A stretch of 39,874 nucleotides of DNA from Burkholderiaceae bacterium. GTDB taxonomy: Bacteria; Pseudomonadota; Gammaproteobacteria; Burkholderiales; Burkholderiaceae_C. The DNA lies in assembly GCA_030653255.1 (NCBI GenBank), contig JAURZS010000182.1:1-39874 (forward strand), in the 5' to 3' direction. The position numbers and the translations under genes are program-made. Shown here piece by piece: positions 7,714 through 16,952 of this stretch. Numbering within the stretch: the first letter of the stretch is position 1; every line of letters begins with the position of its first letter. The notes below the pieces were generated by a model. It did not search any database, was not told the origin of the DNA, and worked only from the letters and a program-made list of their open reading frames with translations.

Positions 7714-8634
7714 TCAATACCCGCGCTGAAGATCGACCTTTCCCGAGACCGCTTCACCGCGTTGCAGGGCGCGGATTTTGGCCGCGATCTGGGCCACGGT
7801 CTCATCGCGCAGCGTTCGCGCCGAACTGTGCGGCGTGACCCTGATCCGCGGATGCTGCCAGAACGGGTGCTGCGCCGGCAGCGGTTCGGTGCGAAACACG
7901 TCCAGCGCTGCGCCCTCGATCCGGCCCTCGTCGATGAGCGCCAACAAGTCTTCTTCGACCAGATGCTCACCGCGCGCCACATTGACGATGTAGCTGCCGG
8001 GCAGCAGGCGCGACAGCGTCTCGCGCCGCATGATGTCCCGGGTCTGCGGCGTCAGAGGCAGCATGCACACCAGAATGCGCGTGGCGGCCAGAAATTCGTC
8101 GAACTGCGCAGCGCCGGCATAGCACCGGAGCCCCTCCATCGATTTCGGTGTCCGGCTCCAGCCTGCCAGCGGAAAGCCGAACTGCGCCAGCGCCCGGGCC
8201 ACACTGGCGCCCAGCACGCCCAGGCCCATGATGCCGACCGGAAAGTCCGCGCGCCGCAGCGGCTTGCGCAACGCCCACTGGCCCGCGCGCTGACTCTCCT
8301 CATAGCGCTCCATCTCGCGGAAATGACGGATCACGGCGTGGCACACGTACTCGGCCATCTGCACGCCCATGCCGCCATCCTCCAGCCGCACCAGCGCGGC
8401 GCCGGGCGGCAGGCGCAAGCCGAGCAGGGCATCGACGCCGGCACCCATGTTGAAGATGCATCGAAGGCCGGGCTGCGCGTCAAAGAACTGCTGTGGCGCG
8501 CGCCACACCACGGCATACTCGGCCGGCGGCGCGCCCGGCGCCCATTCCTGCACCTGCGCATCCGGCAAGGCGTCACGCAAGCTCTGCAACCAGTCATCGG
8601 CGCGCGCATCGAGACTGCAAAAGACGATTCGCAT
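7714..8634 (-). CDS. ghrA: GhrA-type glyoxylate/hydroxypyruvate reductase (D-2-hydroxyacid dehydrogenase)
   Basis: This 306-residue cytosolic NAD(P)H-dependent reductase of 2-oxo acids has the GhrA subfamily features: short N-terminal domain, FNMGAGVDALL near residue 61, the dinucleotide motif GLGVLG at 137-142, and the catalytic triad Arg221 (NVARG), Glu250 (FRTEPLP) and His269 (TPHSSA). GhrA enzymes reduce glyoxylate to glycolate and hydroxypyruvate to glycerate. It starts 15 bases after the mccA stop on the same strand, so it looks like the last gene of the liu array. A role in disposing of glyoxylate would fit the presence of aceK upstream, but family members accept several oxo acids, so the physiological substrate is not certain. 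Confidence 0.9.
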   Translation of the reverse strand: MRIVFCSLDARADDWLQSLRDALPDAQVQEWAPGAPPAEYAVVWRAPQQFFDAQPGLRCIFNMGAGVDALLGLRLPPGAALVRLEDGGMGVQMAEYVCHAVIRHFREMERYEESQRAGQWALRKPLRRADFPVGIMGLGVLGASVARALAQFGFPLAGWSRTPKSMEGLRCYAGAAQFDEFLAATRILVCMLPLTPQTRDIMRRETLSRLLPGSYIVNVARGEHLVEEDLLALIDEGRIEGAALDVFRTEPLPAQHPFWQHPRIRVTPHSSARTLRDETVAQIAAKIRALQRGEAVSGKVDLQRGY

Positions 8635-8649
8635 GGCGTGTGCTTTCTC

Positions 8650-10641
8650 TCAATTGGACAGTCGCAGCAACTCGGCACCTTCGGCCACCTGATCGCCCGG
8701 CGCGTACAGCAGCTCCTGCACCACGCCATCGGCGGGGGCCGCAATCGTGTGTTCCATCTTCATGGCTTCCATCACCGCCAATGCCTGCCCCCGCGTCACC
8801 CGGTCTCCGGCCTTGACCGCGAACGACACCACTTTGCCCGGCATGGGCGCGCTCAAGCGGCCGCTGTCGGCATGCGCATCAAGGGCATGGGTCAACGGAT
8901 CGACCACGCGGATCTGTGTCGCGCCCTGGACCATGAACACATGCACAAATTCGCCCTGCCGATAGACGTGCGCCACACGCCGCTCATCGGCAAAGTCCAG
9001 CAGCAGCCCGCCTTCTTCCTTACGGAAACTCAAGGCGCCGGACACCCCGCCCACACTCAGGGTCAAGCCGCCTTCGTGCCGGCAGACCAGTTCTGCGCGC
9101 TGGGCCTCGCCATGGAACTCGAACCCGAAGGCGCGCACCGCCGCGCCATGGGAACGCCAGGAATCGCGCCGGCTCCAGGGATCGGCGTCTGCCAGGGCCC
9201 GCTCGTCCTGCAGGACATGGGCCACCGCCGCAGCCGCAGCCAGCGGCAGCCCGACCGCCTCCTGGCGGAACAGCCCATCGCGCTCGCGCTCTATCAGCGC
9301 AGTGTCCAGGTTCGCCTGCGCGAAAGACGGACTGCGCAGAACATGCCGCAGGAATTGCACATTGGTCGACAGGCCGACGATGTGCGTGCGGGCCAGCGCC
9401 CCGTCCAACCGGGCCAGGGCCTGCTCCCGGTTCTCGCCATGCACAATGAGCTTGGCAATCATCGAATCGTAAAACGGTGATACCGTATCGCCCTCGCGCA
9501 TGCCGTCGTCCATGCGCAGGTCCGCACGCTCGAAGCTGGCGCCCTGCGGCTTTCGGTACACACGCAGAGTGCCTGTGGCCGGCAGGAAATCATTGTCCGG
9601 ATTCTCGGCGCAGATGCGCGCCTCGATCGCATGGCCCTGGATGCGCAGCGCCGACTGCGGCAGTGGCAGGGCTTCCCCGCGGGCCACACGCAGCTGCCAC
9701 TCGACCAGATCCAGGCCGGTGATCGCCTCGGTCACAGGATGCTCCACCTGCAGCCGGGTGTTCATCTCCATGAAAAAGAAATCCATGCGGCCATCGTCCC
9801 CTTGCTCGACGATGAACTCCACCGTGCCTGCACCCACATAGCTCACCGCGCGCGCCGCGGCCACGGCGGCCTGCCCCATCTTCTCGCGCAGCGCGGGCGT
9901 CATGCCAGGAGCTGGCGCTTCCTCCAGCACCTTCTGATGGCGCCGCTGCACGGAGCAGTCGCGCTCGAACAGATGCACGTAGTTCCCCTGTGTGTCGCCG
10001 AACACCTGAATCTCGATATGCCGGGGGCGCTGCACATACTTCTCGATCAGCACCGCCTGATCGCCAAAACTGCCGGCCGCCTCACGCTGGCAAGACAGCA
10101 GCGCTGCTTCGAAATCCTGCGTCCGCGCGACCACGCGCATGCCCTTGCCGCCACCGCCCGCGCTGGCCTTGATCAGCACCGGATAGCCGATGCGGTCTGC
10201 CTCGCGCTGCAGCAGCGCTGCGTCCTGGTCGGCGCCGTGGTAGCCGGGCACCAGCGGCACGCCGGCCTTCTCCATGAGTCGCTTGGACTGCGCCTTCAGG
10301 CCCATGGCCCGGATCGCCGACGGCGGTGGTCCTATGAACACCAGGCCCGCGTCGGCGCAGGCCTGCGCGAAGTCCTCGTTCTCGCTGAGGAAGCCGTAGC
10401 CCGGATGAATGGCCTGGGCCCCGGTGGCGCGAGCGGCGGCAATGATCTTGTCCCCGCACAGATAGCTGTCACGCGGCGCGCTGCCGCCCAGGTGCACGGC
10501 TTCGTCGCACACGCTGACATGCTTGGCCTGCGCATCGGCGTCCGAATACACGGCCACGGTGCGCACGGCCATGCGCCTGGCCGTGGCCGCAACGCGGCAG
10601 GCGATTTCGCCGCGGTTGGCGATAAGAATCTTGTCGAACAT
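8650..10641 (-). CDS. mccA: Methylcrotonyl-CoA carboxylase, biotin-containing alpha subunit
   Basis: This 663-residue subunit carries out ATP- and bicarbonate-dependent carboxylation of biotin, which then carboxylates 3-methylcrotonyl-CoA in leucine breakdown. Domains in order are biotin carboxylase N-terminal (DKILIANRGEIACRV), ATP-grasp (SAGGGGKGMRVV, FFMEMNTRLQVEHPVTE), biotin carboxylase C-terminal (PFYDSMIAKLIVHG), and a C-terminal biotinyl domain with EAMKMEH, where Lys628 is the biotinylated residue. Assignment to methylcrotonyl-CoA rather than propionyl- or acetyl-CoA rests on the neighbours: a carboxyltransferase, isovaleryl-CoA dehydrogenase and methylglutaconyl-CoA hydratase. The start is the ATG at 10639-10641, where MFDKILIANRG begins; only 13 bases separate it from the liuC stop. 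The frame continues 34 codons upstream, into the end of liuC, and is not family-like there. The symbol liuD is also used. Confidence 0.95.
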   Translation of the reverse strand: MFDKILIANRGEIACRVAATARRMAVRTVAVYSDADAQAKHVSVCDEAVHLGGSAPRDSYLCGDKIIAAARATGAQAIHPGYGFLSENEDFAQACADAGLVFIGPPPSAIRAMGLKAQSKRLMEKAGVPLVPGYHGADQDAALLQREADRIGYPVLIKASAGGGGKGMRVVARTQDFEAALLSCQREAAGSFGDQAVLIEKYVQRPRHIEIQVFGDTQGNYVHLFERDCSVQRRHQKVLEEAPAPGMTPALREKMGQAAVAAARAVSYVGAGTVEFIVEQGDDGRMDFFFMEMNTRLQVEHPVTEAITGLDLVEWQLRVARGEALPLPQSALRIQGHAIEARICAENPDNDFLPATGTLRVYRKPQGASFERADLRMDDGMREGDTVSPFYDSMIAKLIVHGENREQALARLDGALARTHIVGLSTNVQFLRHVLRSPSFAQANLDTALIERERDGLFRQEAVGLPLAAAAAVAHVLQDERALADADPWSRRDSWRSHGAAVRAFGFEFHGEAQRAELVCRHEGGLTLSVGGVSGALSFRKEEGGLLLDFADERRVAHVYRQGEFVHVFMVQGATQIRVVDPLTHALDAHADSGRLSAPMPGKVVSFAVKAGDRVTRGQALAVMEAMKMEHTIAAPADGVVQELLYAPGDQVAEGAELLRLSN

Positions 10642-10654
10642 CGCGGCGCCGGCC

Positions 10655-11440
10655 TCAGACCTTGGGCAGCCAGGCCGGCTGGCGCTTCTGCAGGAAAGAC
10701 TGAACGCCCTCGCGACCTTCTTCGCTTGCGCGTATGTCGGCAATCAAATTCACCGTCATTCCGATCAGCTCGGAACTGAGCGGCTGTCCCGCCACATCGT
10801 GCACCAGCTTCTTGCACACCCGCACCGCATGCGGCCCGGCATTGACCAGGGCCTTGGTCAGGGCCGCGACGCTGGCGTCGAGCCGATCCGCAGGCACCAC
10901 CTCATGCACGAATCCGATACGCAGCGCCTCTTGCGCATCGAAGCGCTCCGCGGTCAGAAAGTACCGGTGCGCGGCCCGCTCGCCCATGGCACGGATCACA
11001 TAGGGGCTGATGGTCGCGGGCACCAGGCCCAGACGCACCTCGCTCAGGCAGTAATGCGCCGTATCGACGGAGACGGCGATGTCGCATGCCGCCACGAGCC
11101 CGGTGCCGCCTGCGTAGACATCGCCCTGCACCTTGGCGATCGTCGGCTTCGGGCATTCATGGATGGCAAACAGCATGGCCCCAAGCTGCCCTCCATCCGC
11201 GAGGTTTTCCGCGTGGCTGTAATCGGCCATCCGCCGCATCCAGTTCAGATCTGCTCCGGCGCAGTAGGCTGCGCCCCTGGCTGCCAGAACAATGCAGCGC
11301 ACATCCTCGCGCGAACCCAGCTCGGTAAATGCCTGGCTGAGTTCCGCGATGACCTCTTCGTTGAAGGCATTGCGCATGTCGGGTCGGTTCAGGGTGAGCG
11401 TGGCCACATAGGCGGACACTTCGAGTTCAAGGTGCTTCAT
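10655..11440 (-). CDS. liuC: Methylglutaconyl-CoA hydratase-like enoyl-CoA hydratase
   Basis: A crotonase-fold protein of 261 residues. In this operon it should hydrate 3-methylglutaconyl-CoA to HMG-CoA. Visible marks are LTLNRPDMRNAFNEE, the oxyanion-hole segment YCAGADLNWM at 59-68, and VQGDVYAGGTGLVAACDIAV at 104-123. Of the two glutamates used by classical enoyl-CoA hydratases, the second is present (Glu134 in SEVRLGLVPA), while the position of the first is Gly114. I recall the same substitution in LiuC-type enzymes, so this does not by itself suggest loss of activity. The ATG at 11438-11440 has GGAG nine bases upstream. It lies between mccB and mccA, an order typical for liu operons. Confidence 0.92.
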   Translation of the reverse strand: MKHLELEVSAYVATLTLNRPDMRNAFNEEVIAELSQAFTELGSREDVRCIVLAARGAAYCAGADLNWMRRMADYSHAENLADGGQLGAMLFAIHECPKPTIAKVQGDVYAGGTGLVAACDIAVSVDTAHYCLSEVRLGLVPATISPYVIRAMGERAAHRYFLTAERFDAQEALRIGFVHEVVPADRLDASVAALTKALVNAGPHAVRVCKKLVHDVAGQPLSSELIGMTVNLIADIRASEEGREGVQSFLQKRQPAWLPKV

Positions 11441-11545
11441 TGTTGAGGTCTCCAGATAACTTGGGAATCGACGGCATACAGACTGCAGCCGCCATGGGTA
11501 TTGCATCGCTCCAACGTGCGGCGCAAGGGATCGTCGCCATCGGGC

Positions 11546-13159
11546 TCACATCCGGAACACGCCGAAGCGCGGCTCGGGGATGGGCGCATTCAGACTGGCC
11601 GACAAGCCCAGCGCCAGCACCCGGCGCGTGTCGGCAGGGTCGATCACGCCGTCATCCCACAAACGGGCGCTCGAATAATAGGGGTGGGCCTGCCGCTCGA
11701 ACTGGTCGAGCACGGGTTGCTTGAAGGCCCGCTCCTCCTGCTCGCTCCAGCTACCGCCGCGGCCTTCGATGCCCGCGCGTCGCACGGTAGCCAGCACTGA
11801 CGCCGCCTGCTCGCCGCCCATCACGCCAATGCGCGCGTTGGGCCACATCCACAGGAACCGGGGGCTGAAGGCGCGGCCGCACATGCCATAGTTGCCGGCG
11901 CCGAAACTGCCGCCAATGACCACCGTGAACTTGGGCACCTGTGCCGTCGCCACCGCCGTGACCAGCTTGGCGCCATGGCGCGCAATGCCTTCGTTCTCGT
12001 ACTTGCGCCCAACCATGAAACCGGTGATGTTCTGCAGAAAAACCAGGGGGATCTTGCGTTGACAGCACAGCTCGATGAAATGCGCGCCTTTTTGCGCCGA
12101 CTCGCCGAACAGGATTCCGTTATTGGCAATGATGCCCACCGGCATGCCCTCGATGCGGGCAAAGCCGGTGACCAGCGTGGTGCCGAAGCGGGCCTTGAAC
12201 TCGTCGAAATCGCTGTCGTCGACGATGCGCGCGATGATCTCGCGCACGTCAAAGGGCTTGCGCGTGTCCGTCGGAATCACGCCGTACAACTCGCTACCCG
12301 GGTGCCGTGGCGCAAGGATAGGCTGCGCCGGCTGGGGCTTGGCCCGCTGCGTGCGCAGATTGAGATTCGCCACCGCCGCGCGCGCCAGCGCCAATGCATG
12401 CGCGTCGTTCTGCGCCAGATGATCGGCCACGCCCGACAGCCGCGTGTGCACATCACCGCCGCCCAGCTCCTCTGCACTCACAATCTCGCCCGTGGCCGCC
12501 TTCACCAGCGGCGGACCACCCAGAAAAATTGTGCCCTGGTTCTTGACGATGATGGTCTCGTCACTCATGGCCGGCACATAGGCGCCGCCTGCCGTACAAC
12601 TGCCCATGACCACGGCAATCTGGCCGATGCCCAATGCGCTCATATTGGCCTGATTGAAGAAAATGCGCCCGAAATGCTCGCGGTCCGGAAAGACCTCGTC
12701 CTGCTGCGGCAGGTTGGCGCCGCCCGAATCGACCAGGTAGATGCAGGGCAAGCGGTTCTGCTGGGCAACTTCCTGCGCACGCAGATGCTTCTTGACCGTC
12801 AGCGGGTAATACGTGCCGCCCTTGACCGTCGCATCGTTGCACACGATCACGCACTCCACGCCGCTCACACGGCCGATGCCGGTAATGAGCCCCGCACCCG
12901 GCGCATCGCCGTCGTACATGCCGTGCGCCGCCAGGGGAGCAATCTCGAGAAACGGCGTGCCGGGGTCCAGCAGCATCTGCACCCGCTCGCGCGGTGGCAG
13001 CTTTCCCCGGGCCACATGCTTGGCCAATGCAGCCTCGCCGCCGCCGGCGGCGGCCCTGGCGACCTGGGCCTGCAGGTCGAGCGTCAGTTCGCGCATCGCG
13101 GCCGCGTTGGCCAGGAACTCGGTTGAGCGCGGATTGAGTTGAGTCTCCAGAGCAGGCAT
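11546..13159 (-). CDS. mccB: Methylcrotonyl-CoA carboxylase, carboxyltransferase beta subunit
   Basis: This 537-residue carboxyltransferase moves CO2 from carboxybiotin on MccA to 3-methylcrotonyl-CoA. The N-terminal half contains [34 protein letters not shown] and the oxyanion segment [15 protein letters not shown]; the C-terminal half has [33 protein letters not shown] and [16 protein letters not shown], the last being characteristic of MCC beta subunits. The start is the ATG at 13157-13159 ([10 protein letters not shown]) with a GGAAAG upstream. It lies 58 bases after the thiolase stop and 105 bases before liuC, the widest internal gap of this part of the array; no promoter or terminator could be recognised in that gap. 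The symbol liuB is also used. Confidence 0.96.
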   Translation of the reverse strand: MPALETQLNPRSTEFLANAAAMRELTLDLQAQVARAAAGGGEAALAKHVARGKLPPRERVQMLLDPGTPFLEIAPLAAHGMYDGDAPGAGLITGIGRVSGVECVIVCNDATVKGGTYYPLTVKKHLRAQEVAQQNRLPCIYLVDSGGANLPQQDEVFPDREHFGRIFFNQANMSALGIGQIAVVMGSCTAGGAYVPAMSDETIIVKNQGTIFLGGPPLVKAATGEIVSAEELGGGDVHTRLSGVADHLAQNDAHALALARAAVANLNLRTQRAKPQPAQPILAPRHPGSELYGVIPTDTRKPFDVREIIARIVDDSDFDEFKARFGTTLVTGFARIEGMPVGIIANNGILFGESAQKGAHFIELCCQRKIPLVFLQNITGFMVGRKYENEGIARHGAKLVTAVATAQVPKFTVVIGGSFGAGNYGMCGRAFSPRFLWMWPNARIGVMGGEQAASVLATVRRAGIEGRGGSWSEQEERAFKQPVLDQFERQAHPYYSSARLWDDGVIDPADTRRVLALGLSASLNAPIPEPRFGVFRM

Positions 13160-13217
13160 GGAAAGCTTTCCGTTGAAGGGGGCTGAGGTACAGCCTTGAA
13201 AAATGTGCGCCGTGTGG

Positions 13218-14399
13218 TCAAAGCATCTCGAGCGCCACTGCTGTGCCTTCGCCGCCACCGATGCACAAGGTGGCTACGCCGCGCTTGAGCCCGCGCGCCT
13301 TCAGGGCATGCATCAGCGTGACCATGATGCGCGCGCCGCTGGCGCCGATCGGGTGCCCCAGCGCGCAGGCGCCGCCATTCACATTGAGAATCTCGTGCGC
13401 CACCTTGAACTCGGCCATGAAGGCCATGGGCACGACGGCAAACGCCTCATTGACCTCCCACAGGTCCACATCCTTGACCGCCCAGCCCGTCTTGGCAAAC
13501 AGCTTTTGCACCGCGCCCACCGGCGCCGTGGTGAACCAGTCCGGCTCCTGCGCGTGCGTGGCATGGCCCACCAGGCGCGCCAGGGGCTTGGCGCCCAGGC
13601 GCGCCGCGGTGGACTCACGCATCATGACCAGCGCCGCAGCGCCGTCGTTGATCGACGAGCTCGACGCCGCGGTGATGGTGCCGTCCTTCTTGAAGGCGGG
13701 CTTGAGCGTCGGGATCTTGTCCAGCTTGACCTTGCCTGGGCCTTCGTCGATCGAGATCACGGTGTCGCCGGAACGTCCCTTGACCGTGACCGGCGTGATC
13801 TCAACGGAAAAGGCGCCGGACTCGGTGGCCGCCTTGGCGCGGTTGACGCTGGCCACGGCAAACGCATCCTGCGCTTCGCGACTGAACTTGTACTTGGCGG
13901 CACATTCCTCGCCGAAAGTGCCCATGGCGCGGCCCGGCTCGTAGGCGTCTTCCAGTCCGTCGAGCATCATGTGGTCATAGATGCGGTCGTGGCCAATGCG
14001 GATGCCACTGCGGCCTTTGAGCAGCAGATGCGGCGCGTTGGTCATGCTCTCCATGCCGCCGGCCACCATCACATCGTGCGTGCCTACCAGCAGCATGTCG
14101 TGCGCGAACATCGCGGCCTTCATCCCCGAGCCACACATCTTGGACAGCGTCACCGCGCCAGCGCCCTTGGGCAGGCCGCCCTTGAAGGCCGCCTGGCGCG
14201 CGGGCGCCTGCCCCTGTCCCGCCATCAGGCAGTTGCCGAACAGCACCTCTCCCACGACGTCCACAGAAACGCCCGAGCGCTCCATGGCAGCGCGGATGGC
14301 CGCGCCGCCGAGGTCATGCGCCGACAGGATTGAAAAATCGCCCTGGAAGCCGCCCATGGGGGTGCGCGCAGCGCCGACGATGACAATGGATTCAGACAT
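13218..14399 (-). CDS. Acetyl-CoA C-acetyltransferase (thiolase)
   Basis: A biosynthetic/degradative thiolase of 393 residues with the full catalytic set: nucleophile Cys89 in [11 protein letters not shown], His349 in [12 protein letters not shown] and Cys379 in TLCIGGGEG, matching the positions of the Zoogloea enzyme. It interconverts acetoacetyl-CoA plus CoA with two acetyl-CoA, so it can finish leucine catabolism once acetoacetate is activated; no acetoacetate CoA-transferase of the AtoDA type or acetoacetyl-CoA synthetase is visible in the window. The ATG at 14397-14399 ([17 protein letters not shown]) has AGGAGA a few bases upstream, better than the upstream in-frame start that gives MFHKENL. 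It follows aceK by 54 bases. Confidence 0.95.
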   Translation of the reverse strand: MSESIVIVGAARTPMGGFQGDFSILSAHDLGGAAIRAAMERSGVSVDVVGEVLFGNCLMAGQGQAPARQAAFKGGLPKGAGAVTLSKMCGSGMKAAMFAHDMLLVGTHDVMVAGGMESMTNAPHLLLKGRSGIRIGHDRIYDHMMLDGLEDAYEPGRAMGTFGEECAAKYKFSREAQDAFAVASVNRAKAATESGAFSVEITPVTVKGRSGDTVISIDEGPGKVKLDKIPTLKPAFKKDGTITAASSSSINDGAAALVMMRESTAARLGAKPLARLVGHATHAQEPDWFTTAPVGAVQKLFAKTGWAVKDVDLWEVNEAFAVVPMAFMAEFKVAHEILNVNGGACALGHPIGASGARIMVTLMHALKARGLKRGVATLCIGGGEGTAVALEML

Positions 14400-14453
14400 G
14401 AGGTTCTCCTTGTGAAACAAAAAATTGATAAGTCACGCGCAAGGCCCGCAGCC

Positions 14454-16268
14454 TCAGCTCGTTCCCGCCCGCGGCGGATTGACTGCAAAGCGCCTCTCGC
14501 GCTCATAGGGAAACACATCGTGCACATGCCCGGCCCGGATACGCTCCTGGTGCGCCTGCCAGAAACCGGGGTCCAGCAAATCGGCATGGTGCCGCATGAA
14601 AAACTCGCGCACCGCAGGATTGCCGAGCAGAAAAGGCTCGAAAGTCTCTGGAAATACATCCTTGGGGCCTACCGAATACCAGGTTTCGCCACTCATTTCG
14701 TCTTCCGGCGTGCGCGGCAGGGGCACCTTGCGGAAATTGCAGTCCGTGATGTATTCAATCTCGTCGTAGTCATAAAACACCACCTTGCCTTGGCGCGTGA
14801 TGCCGAAATTCTTCCACAGCATGTCCCCCGGAAAGATATTGGCAGCCACCAGGTCCTTGATCGCGTTGCCGTACTCTACGACCGCGCTCTCTATCTGCCG
14901 GCGCGCCGCAGCATCCGCGGGCCCCGCGTCGAAAGCTTCCTGCAGATAGATGTTCAGGGGAATCATCCGCCGCTCGATATACAGGTGCTTGATGACGACC
15001 TCGCCAGCACCGCGCGCCGCGTCCGCAGCCAACTCCAGCTGACTGGGCGCGAACTTCTGGATTTCGGCCAGCAACTCATCGTCGAAGCGTTCACGCGGAA
15101 ACGCCACCTGACTGTACTCCAGCGTGTCGGCCATGCGACCCACGCGATCATGCTGCTTGACCAGAAGGTACTTGCCCATGATCTGCTCGCGTGTCGTGTC
15201 CTTCTGCGGCGGATAAAAATCCTTGATGAGCTTGAACACATAGGGAAACGAGGGCAGATCGAACACCAGCATCACCATCCCCTTGATGCCCGGGGCGATT
15301 CTGAACTTGTCGCTCGAATGGCGCAGGTGGTAGAGAAAGTCGCGATAAAACAGCGTCTTGCCCTGCTTGGCCAGTCCCAGCGCGTTATAGATTTCGGCGC
15401 GCGGCTTGCGCGGCATCATGCTGCGCAGGAACTGCACATAGGCCGATGGAATCTCCATCTCGACCATGAAGTAGGCCCGTGCGAAGCTGAACAGCGCCAG
15501 TAGGTCCTCCTCGCCGAAAAGCGCCGCATCCACCGCCAGCAGCCCACTGTCGGCATGCAGAATGGGCAGCGCAAACGGCTGCTCGGCAAAGCCGTTGATG
15601 ATCTTGCCCACCAGGTAGGCGCCCTTGTTCCGGTAGAACAGGCTGGATAAAACCTGAATCTGAAAGTTGGCGCGCAACTTGACCAGCTTCATGCGCCCAC
15701 GCACCGCCTCGGCGACATAGCCTGCATCGCGACCCATGTTCTCGAACTCGCGCCGCAGACCGAAGCTGGCCAATATGCTCAGGAAGGTCGCCTCCAGCCC
15801 ACCCTCTCCCGGGTAATACGCGACATAGGTGGGCCGGGCCGTCGGCTCCTCATTTTCGATGTACTCCGTGCTGACTGCCGGCCGCACGAAGATGAAATCA
15901 TTATTGAAGTGCGTGCGGTGCAGAATCTTGGTCGTGACGGAATTGAAGAAAGTCTCCGCCAGCTCCGGCTGGTAATGATTGACCAGCAGGCCGATGTAGT
16001 GCAACTTGACCTGCTGCCAGATGTTCATGCTCTGTTCTCCCGCGCGGAACTCGCGTTCCAGGCGCGTCGAGCATTCGCGCACACGCAGATCATAGAACTC
16101 GATGCGCTCGCGCTGGGCGCGCTGCTGCCCATGCCAGTCGGCCGTCTCGAAGCGGTGCTTGGCGCGCGCGGATTCTGTGCGGAACAACCGGTAGTGCCGG
16201 TTGAAACCATCCATCATCGCCTTCGCAATATCGTAGGCAATGGTCGAATCCAGGCGCTGGGGAAACAC
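14454..16268 (-). CDS. aceK: Isocitrate dehydrogenase kinase/phosphatase
   Basis: AceK phosphorylates and dephosphorylates isocitrate dehydrogenase, sending isocitrate into the glyoxylate shunt during growth on acetate or acetyl-CoA yielding substrates. The 604-residue protein has the AceK regulatory domain ([22 protein letters not shown]) and the kinase domain with the ATP-binding [10 protein letters not shown] at 327-336, Lys346, [21 protein letters not shown], and the catalytic stretch [13 protein letters not shown] followed by [18 protein letters not shown]. The start is the GTG at 16266-16268 ([15 protein letters not shown]), three bases after the can stop codon, so translational coupling to can is likely. 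It lies inside the liu array, away from any aceA, aceB or icd gene in this window. Confidence 0.96.
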   Translation of the reverse strand: MFPQRLDSTIAYDIAKAMMDGFNRHYRLFRTESARAKHRFETADWHGQQRAQRERIEFYDLRVRECSTRLEREFRAGEQSMNIWQQVKLHYIGLLVNHYQPELAETFFNSVTTKILHRTHFNNDFIFVRPAVSTEYIENEEPTARPTYVAYYPGEGGLEATFLSILASFGLRREFENMGRDAGYVAEAVRGRMKLVKLRANFQIQVLSSLFYRNKGAYLVGKIINGFAEQPFALPILHADSGLLAVDAALFGEEDLLALFSFARAYFMVEMEIPSAYVQFLRSMMPRKPRAEIYNALGLAKQGKTLFYRDFLYHLRHSSDKFRIAPGIKGMVMLVFDLPSFPYVFKLIKDFYPPQKDTTREQIMGKYLLVKQHDRVGRMADTLEYSQVAFPRERFDDELLAEIQKFAPSQLELAADAARGAGEVVIKHLYIERRMIPLNIYLQEAFDAGPADAAARRQIESAVVEYGNAIKDLVAANIFPGDMLWKNFGITRQGKVVFYDYDEIEYITDCNFRKVPLPRTPEDEMSGETWYSVGPKDVFPETFEPFLLGNPAVREFFMRHHADLLDPGFWQAHQERIRAGHVHDVFPYERERRFAVNPPRAGTS

Positions 16269-16271
16269 GGT

Positions 16272-16928
16272 CTACCGCCTGCGCTGCGCCACGTTCTGGA
16301 TCGCGGCCTGGTACAGAGGCTCCAGCACCGCAGGCCCTGTCACAGAGACGTGCAGGTCTTGCAGCAGTCCGTCGTGCACGCCGTAAGTCCAGCCATGGAC
16401 GCTGACCTTCTGCCCGCGCGCCCAGGCGTCGAGCATGACGGTGCTGACGCAGACATTGACCACCTGCTCGATCACGTTGATCTCGCAAAGCGCATCGGCC
16501 CGGCCGTTCTCGTCCAGCGCGTCAAGCAGCGTGCGGTGCCGGTCGCGCACATCCTGGATATGGCGGATCCAGTTGTCGGCCAGCCCGATGCGCGCGCCCT
16601 CCAGGGCCGCCTGCACGCCCGAGCAGCCATAGTGGCCCACCACCATCACGTGCTCAACCTTGAGCCGCTCGACAGCAAACTGGATGGCCGACAAGGCGTT
16701 GAGGTCCGAATGGACAACGATGTTCGCCACATTGCGGTGCACGAACACCTCGCCTGGCTCCAGGCCGGTGATCTGGTTGGCCGGCACGCGGCTGTCGGAA
16801 CAGCCGATCCACATGTACCGTGGCGTCTGCTGCTTGACCAGTCCGGTGAAAAATCCCGGACGGTCGCGCTCCATCTGGGCGGCCCATTGCCGGTTATGGG
16901 TAAAAAGTTCTTTGAGCGTGGTTGGCAT
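16272..16928 (-). CDS. can: Beta-class carbonic anhydrase
   Basis: This 218-residue protein interconverts CO2 and bicarbonate. The zinc ligands are Cys43 and Asp45 (IGCSDSRVPA, with the Asp-Arg dyad D45/R47), His99 and Cys102 (VVGHYGCSGV), positions almost identical to Escherichia coli Can. HRNVANIV and the C-terminal SVHGWTYGVHDGLL also match the family. A good ribosome binding site (AGGAAG) precedes the ATG at 16926-16928. It is placed between isovaleryl-CoA dehydrogenase (24 bases upstream) and aceK (three bases downstream). The position next to a bicarbonate-consuming carboxylase pathway suggests it feeds MccAB; that functional link is inference. Confidence 0.96.
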   Translation of the reverse strand: MPTTLKELFTHNRQWAAQMERDRPGFFTGLVKQQTPRYMWIGCSDSRVPANQITGLEPGEVFVHRNVANIVVHSDLNALSAIQFAVERLKVEHVMVVGHYGCSGVQAALEGARIGLADNWIRHIQDVRDRHRTLLDALDENGRADALCEINVIEQVVNVCVSTVMLDAWARGQKVSVHGWTYGVHDGLLQDLHVSVTGPAVLEPLYQAAIQNVAQRRR

Positions 16929-16952
16929 TTGCTTGCTTCCTGTGGAAATTTT

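Noticed and set aside
7591-9480. Long plus-strand open frame (629 codons) across ghrA and mccA
   Set aside because: It overlaps two well-supported minus-strand genes and the end of the CoA-transferase in another frame; no motif is recognisable.
10655-11440. Loss of one catalytic glutamate (Gly114) in the hydratase as a sign of inactivity
   Set aside because: I recall LiuC-type methylglutaconyl-CoA hydratases with the same substitution, and the second glutamate is present.
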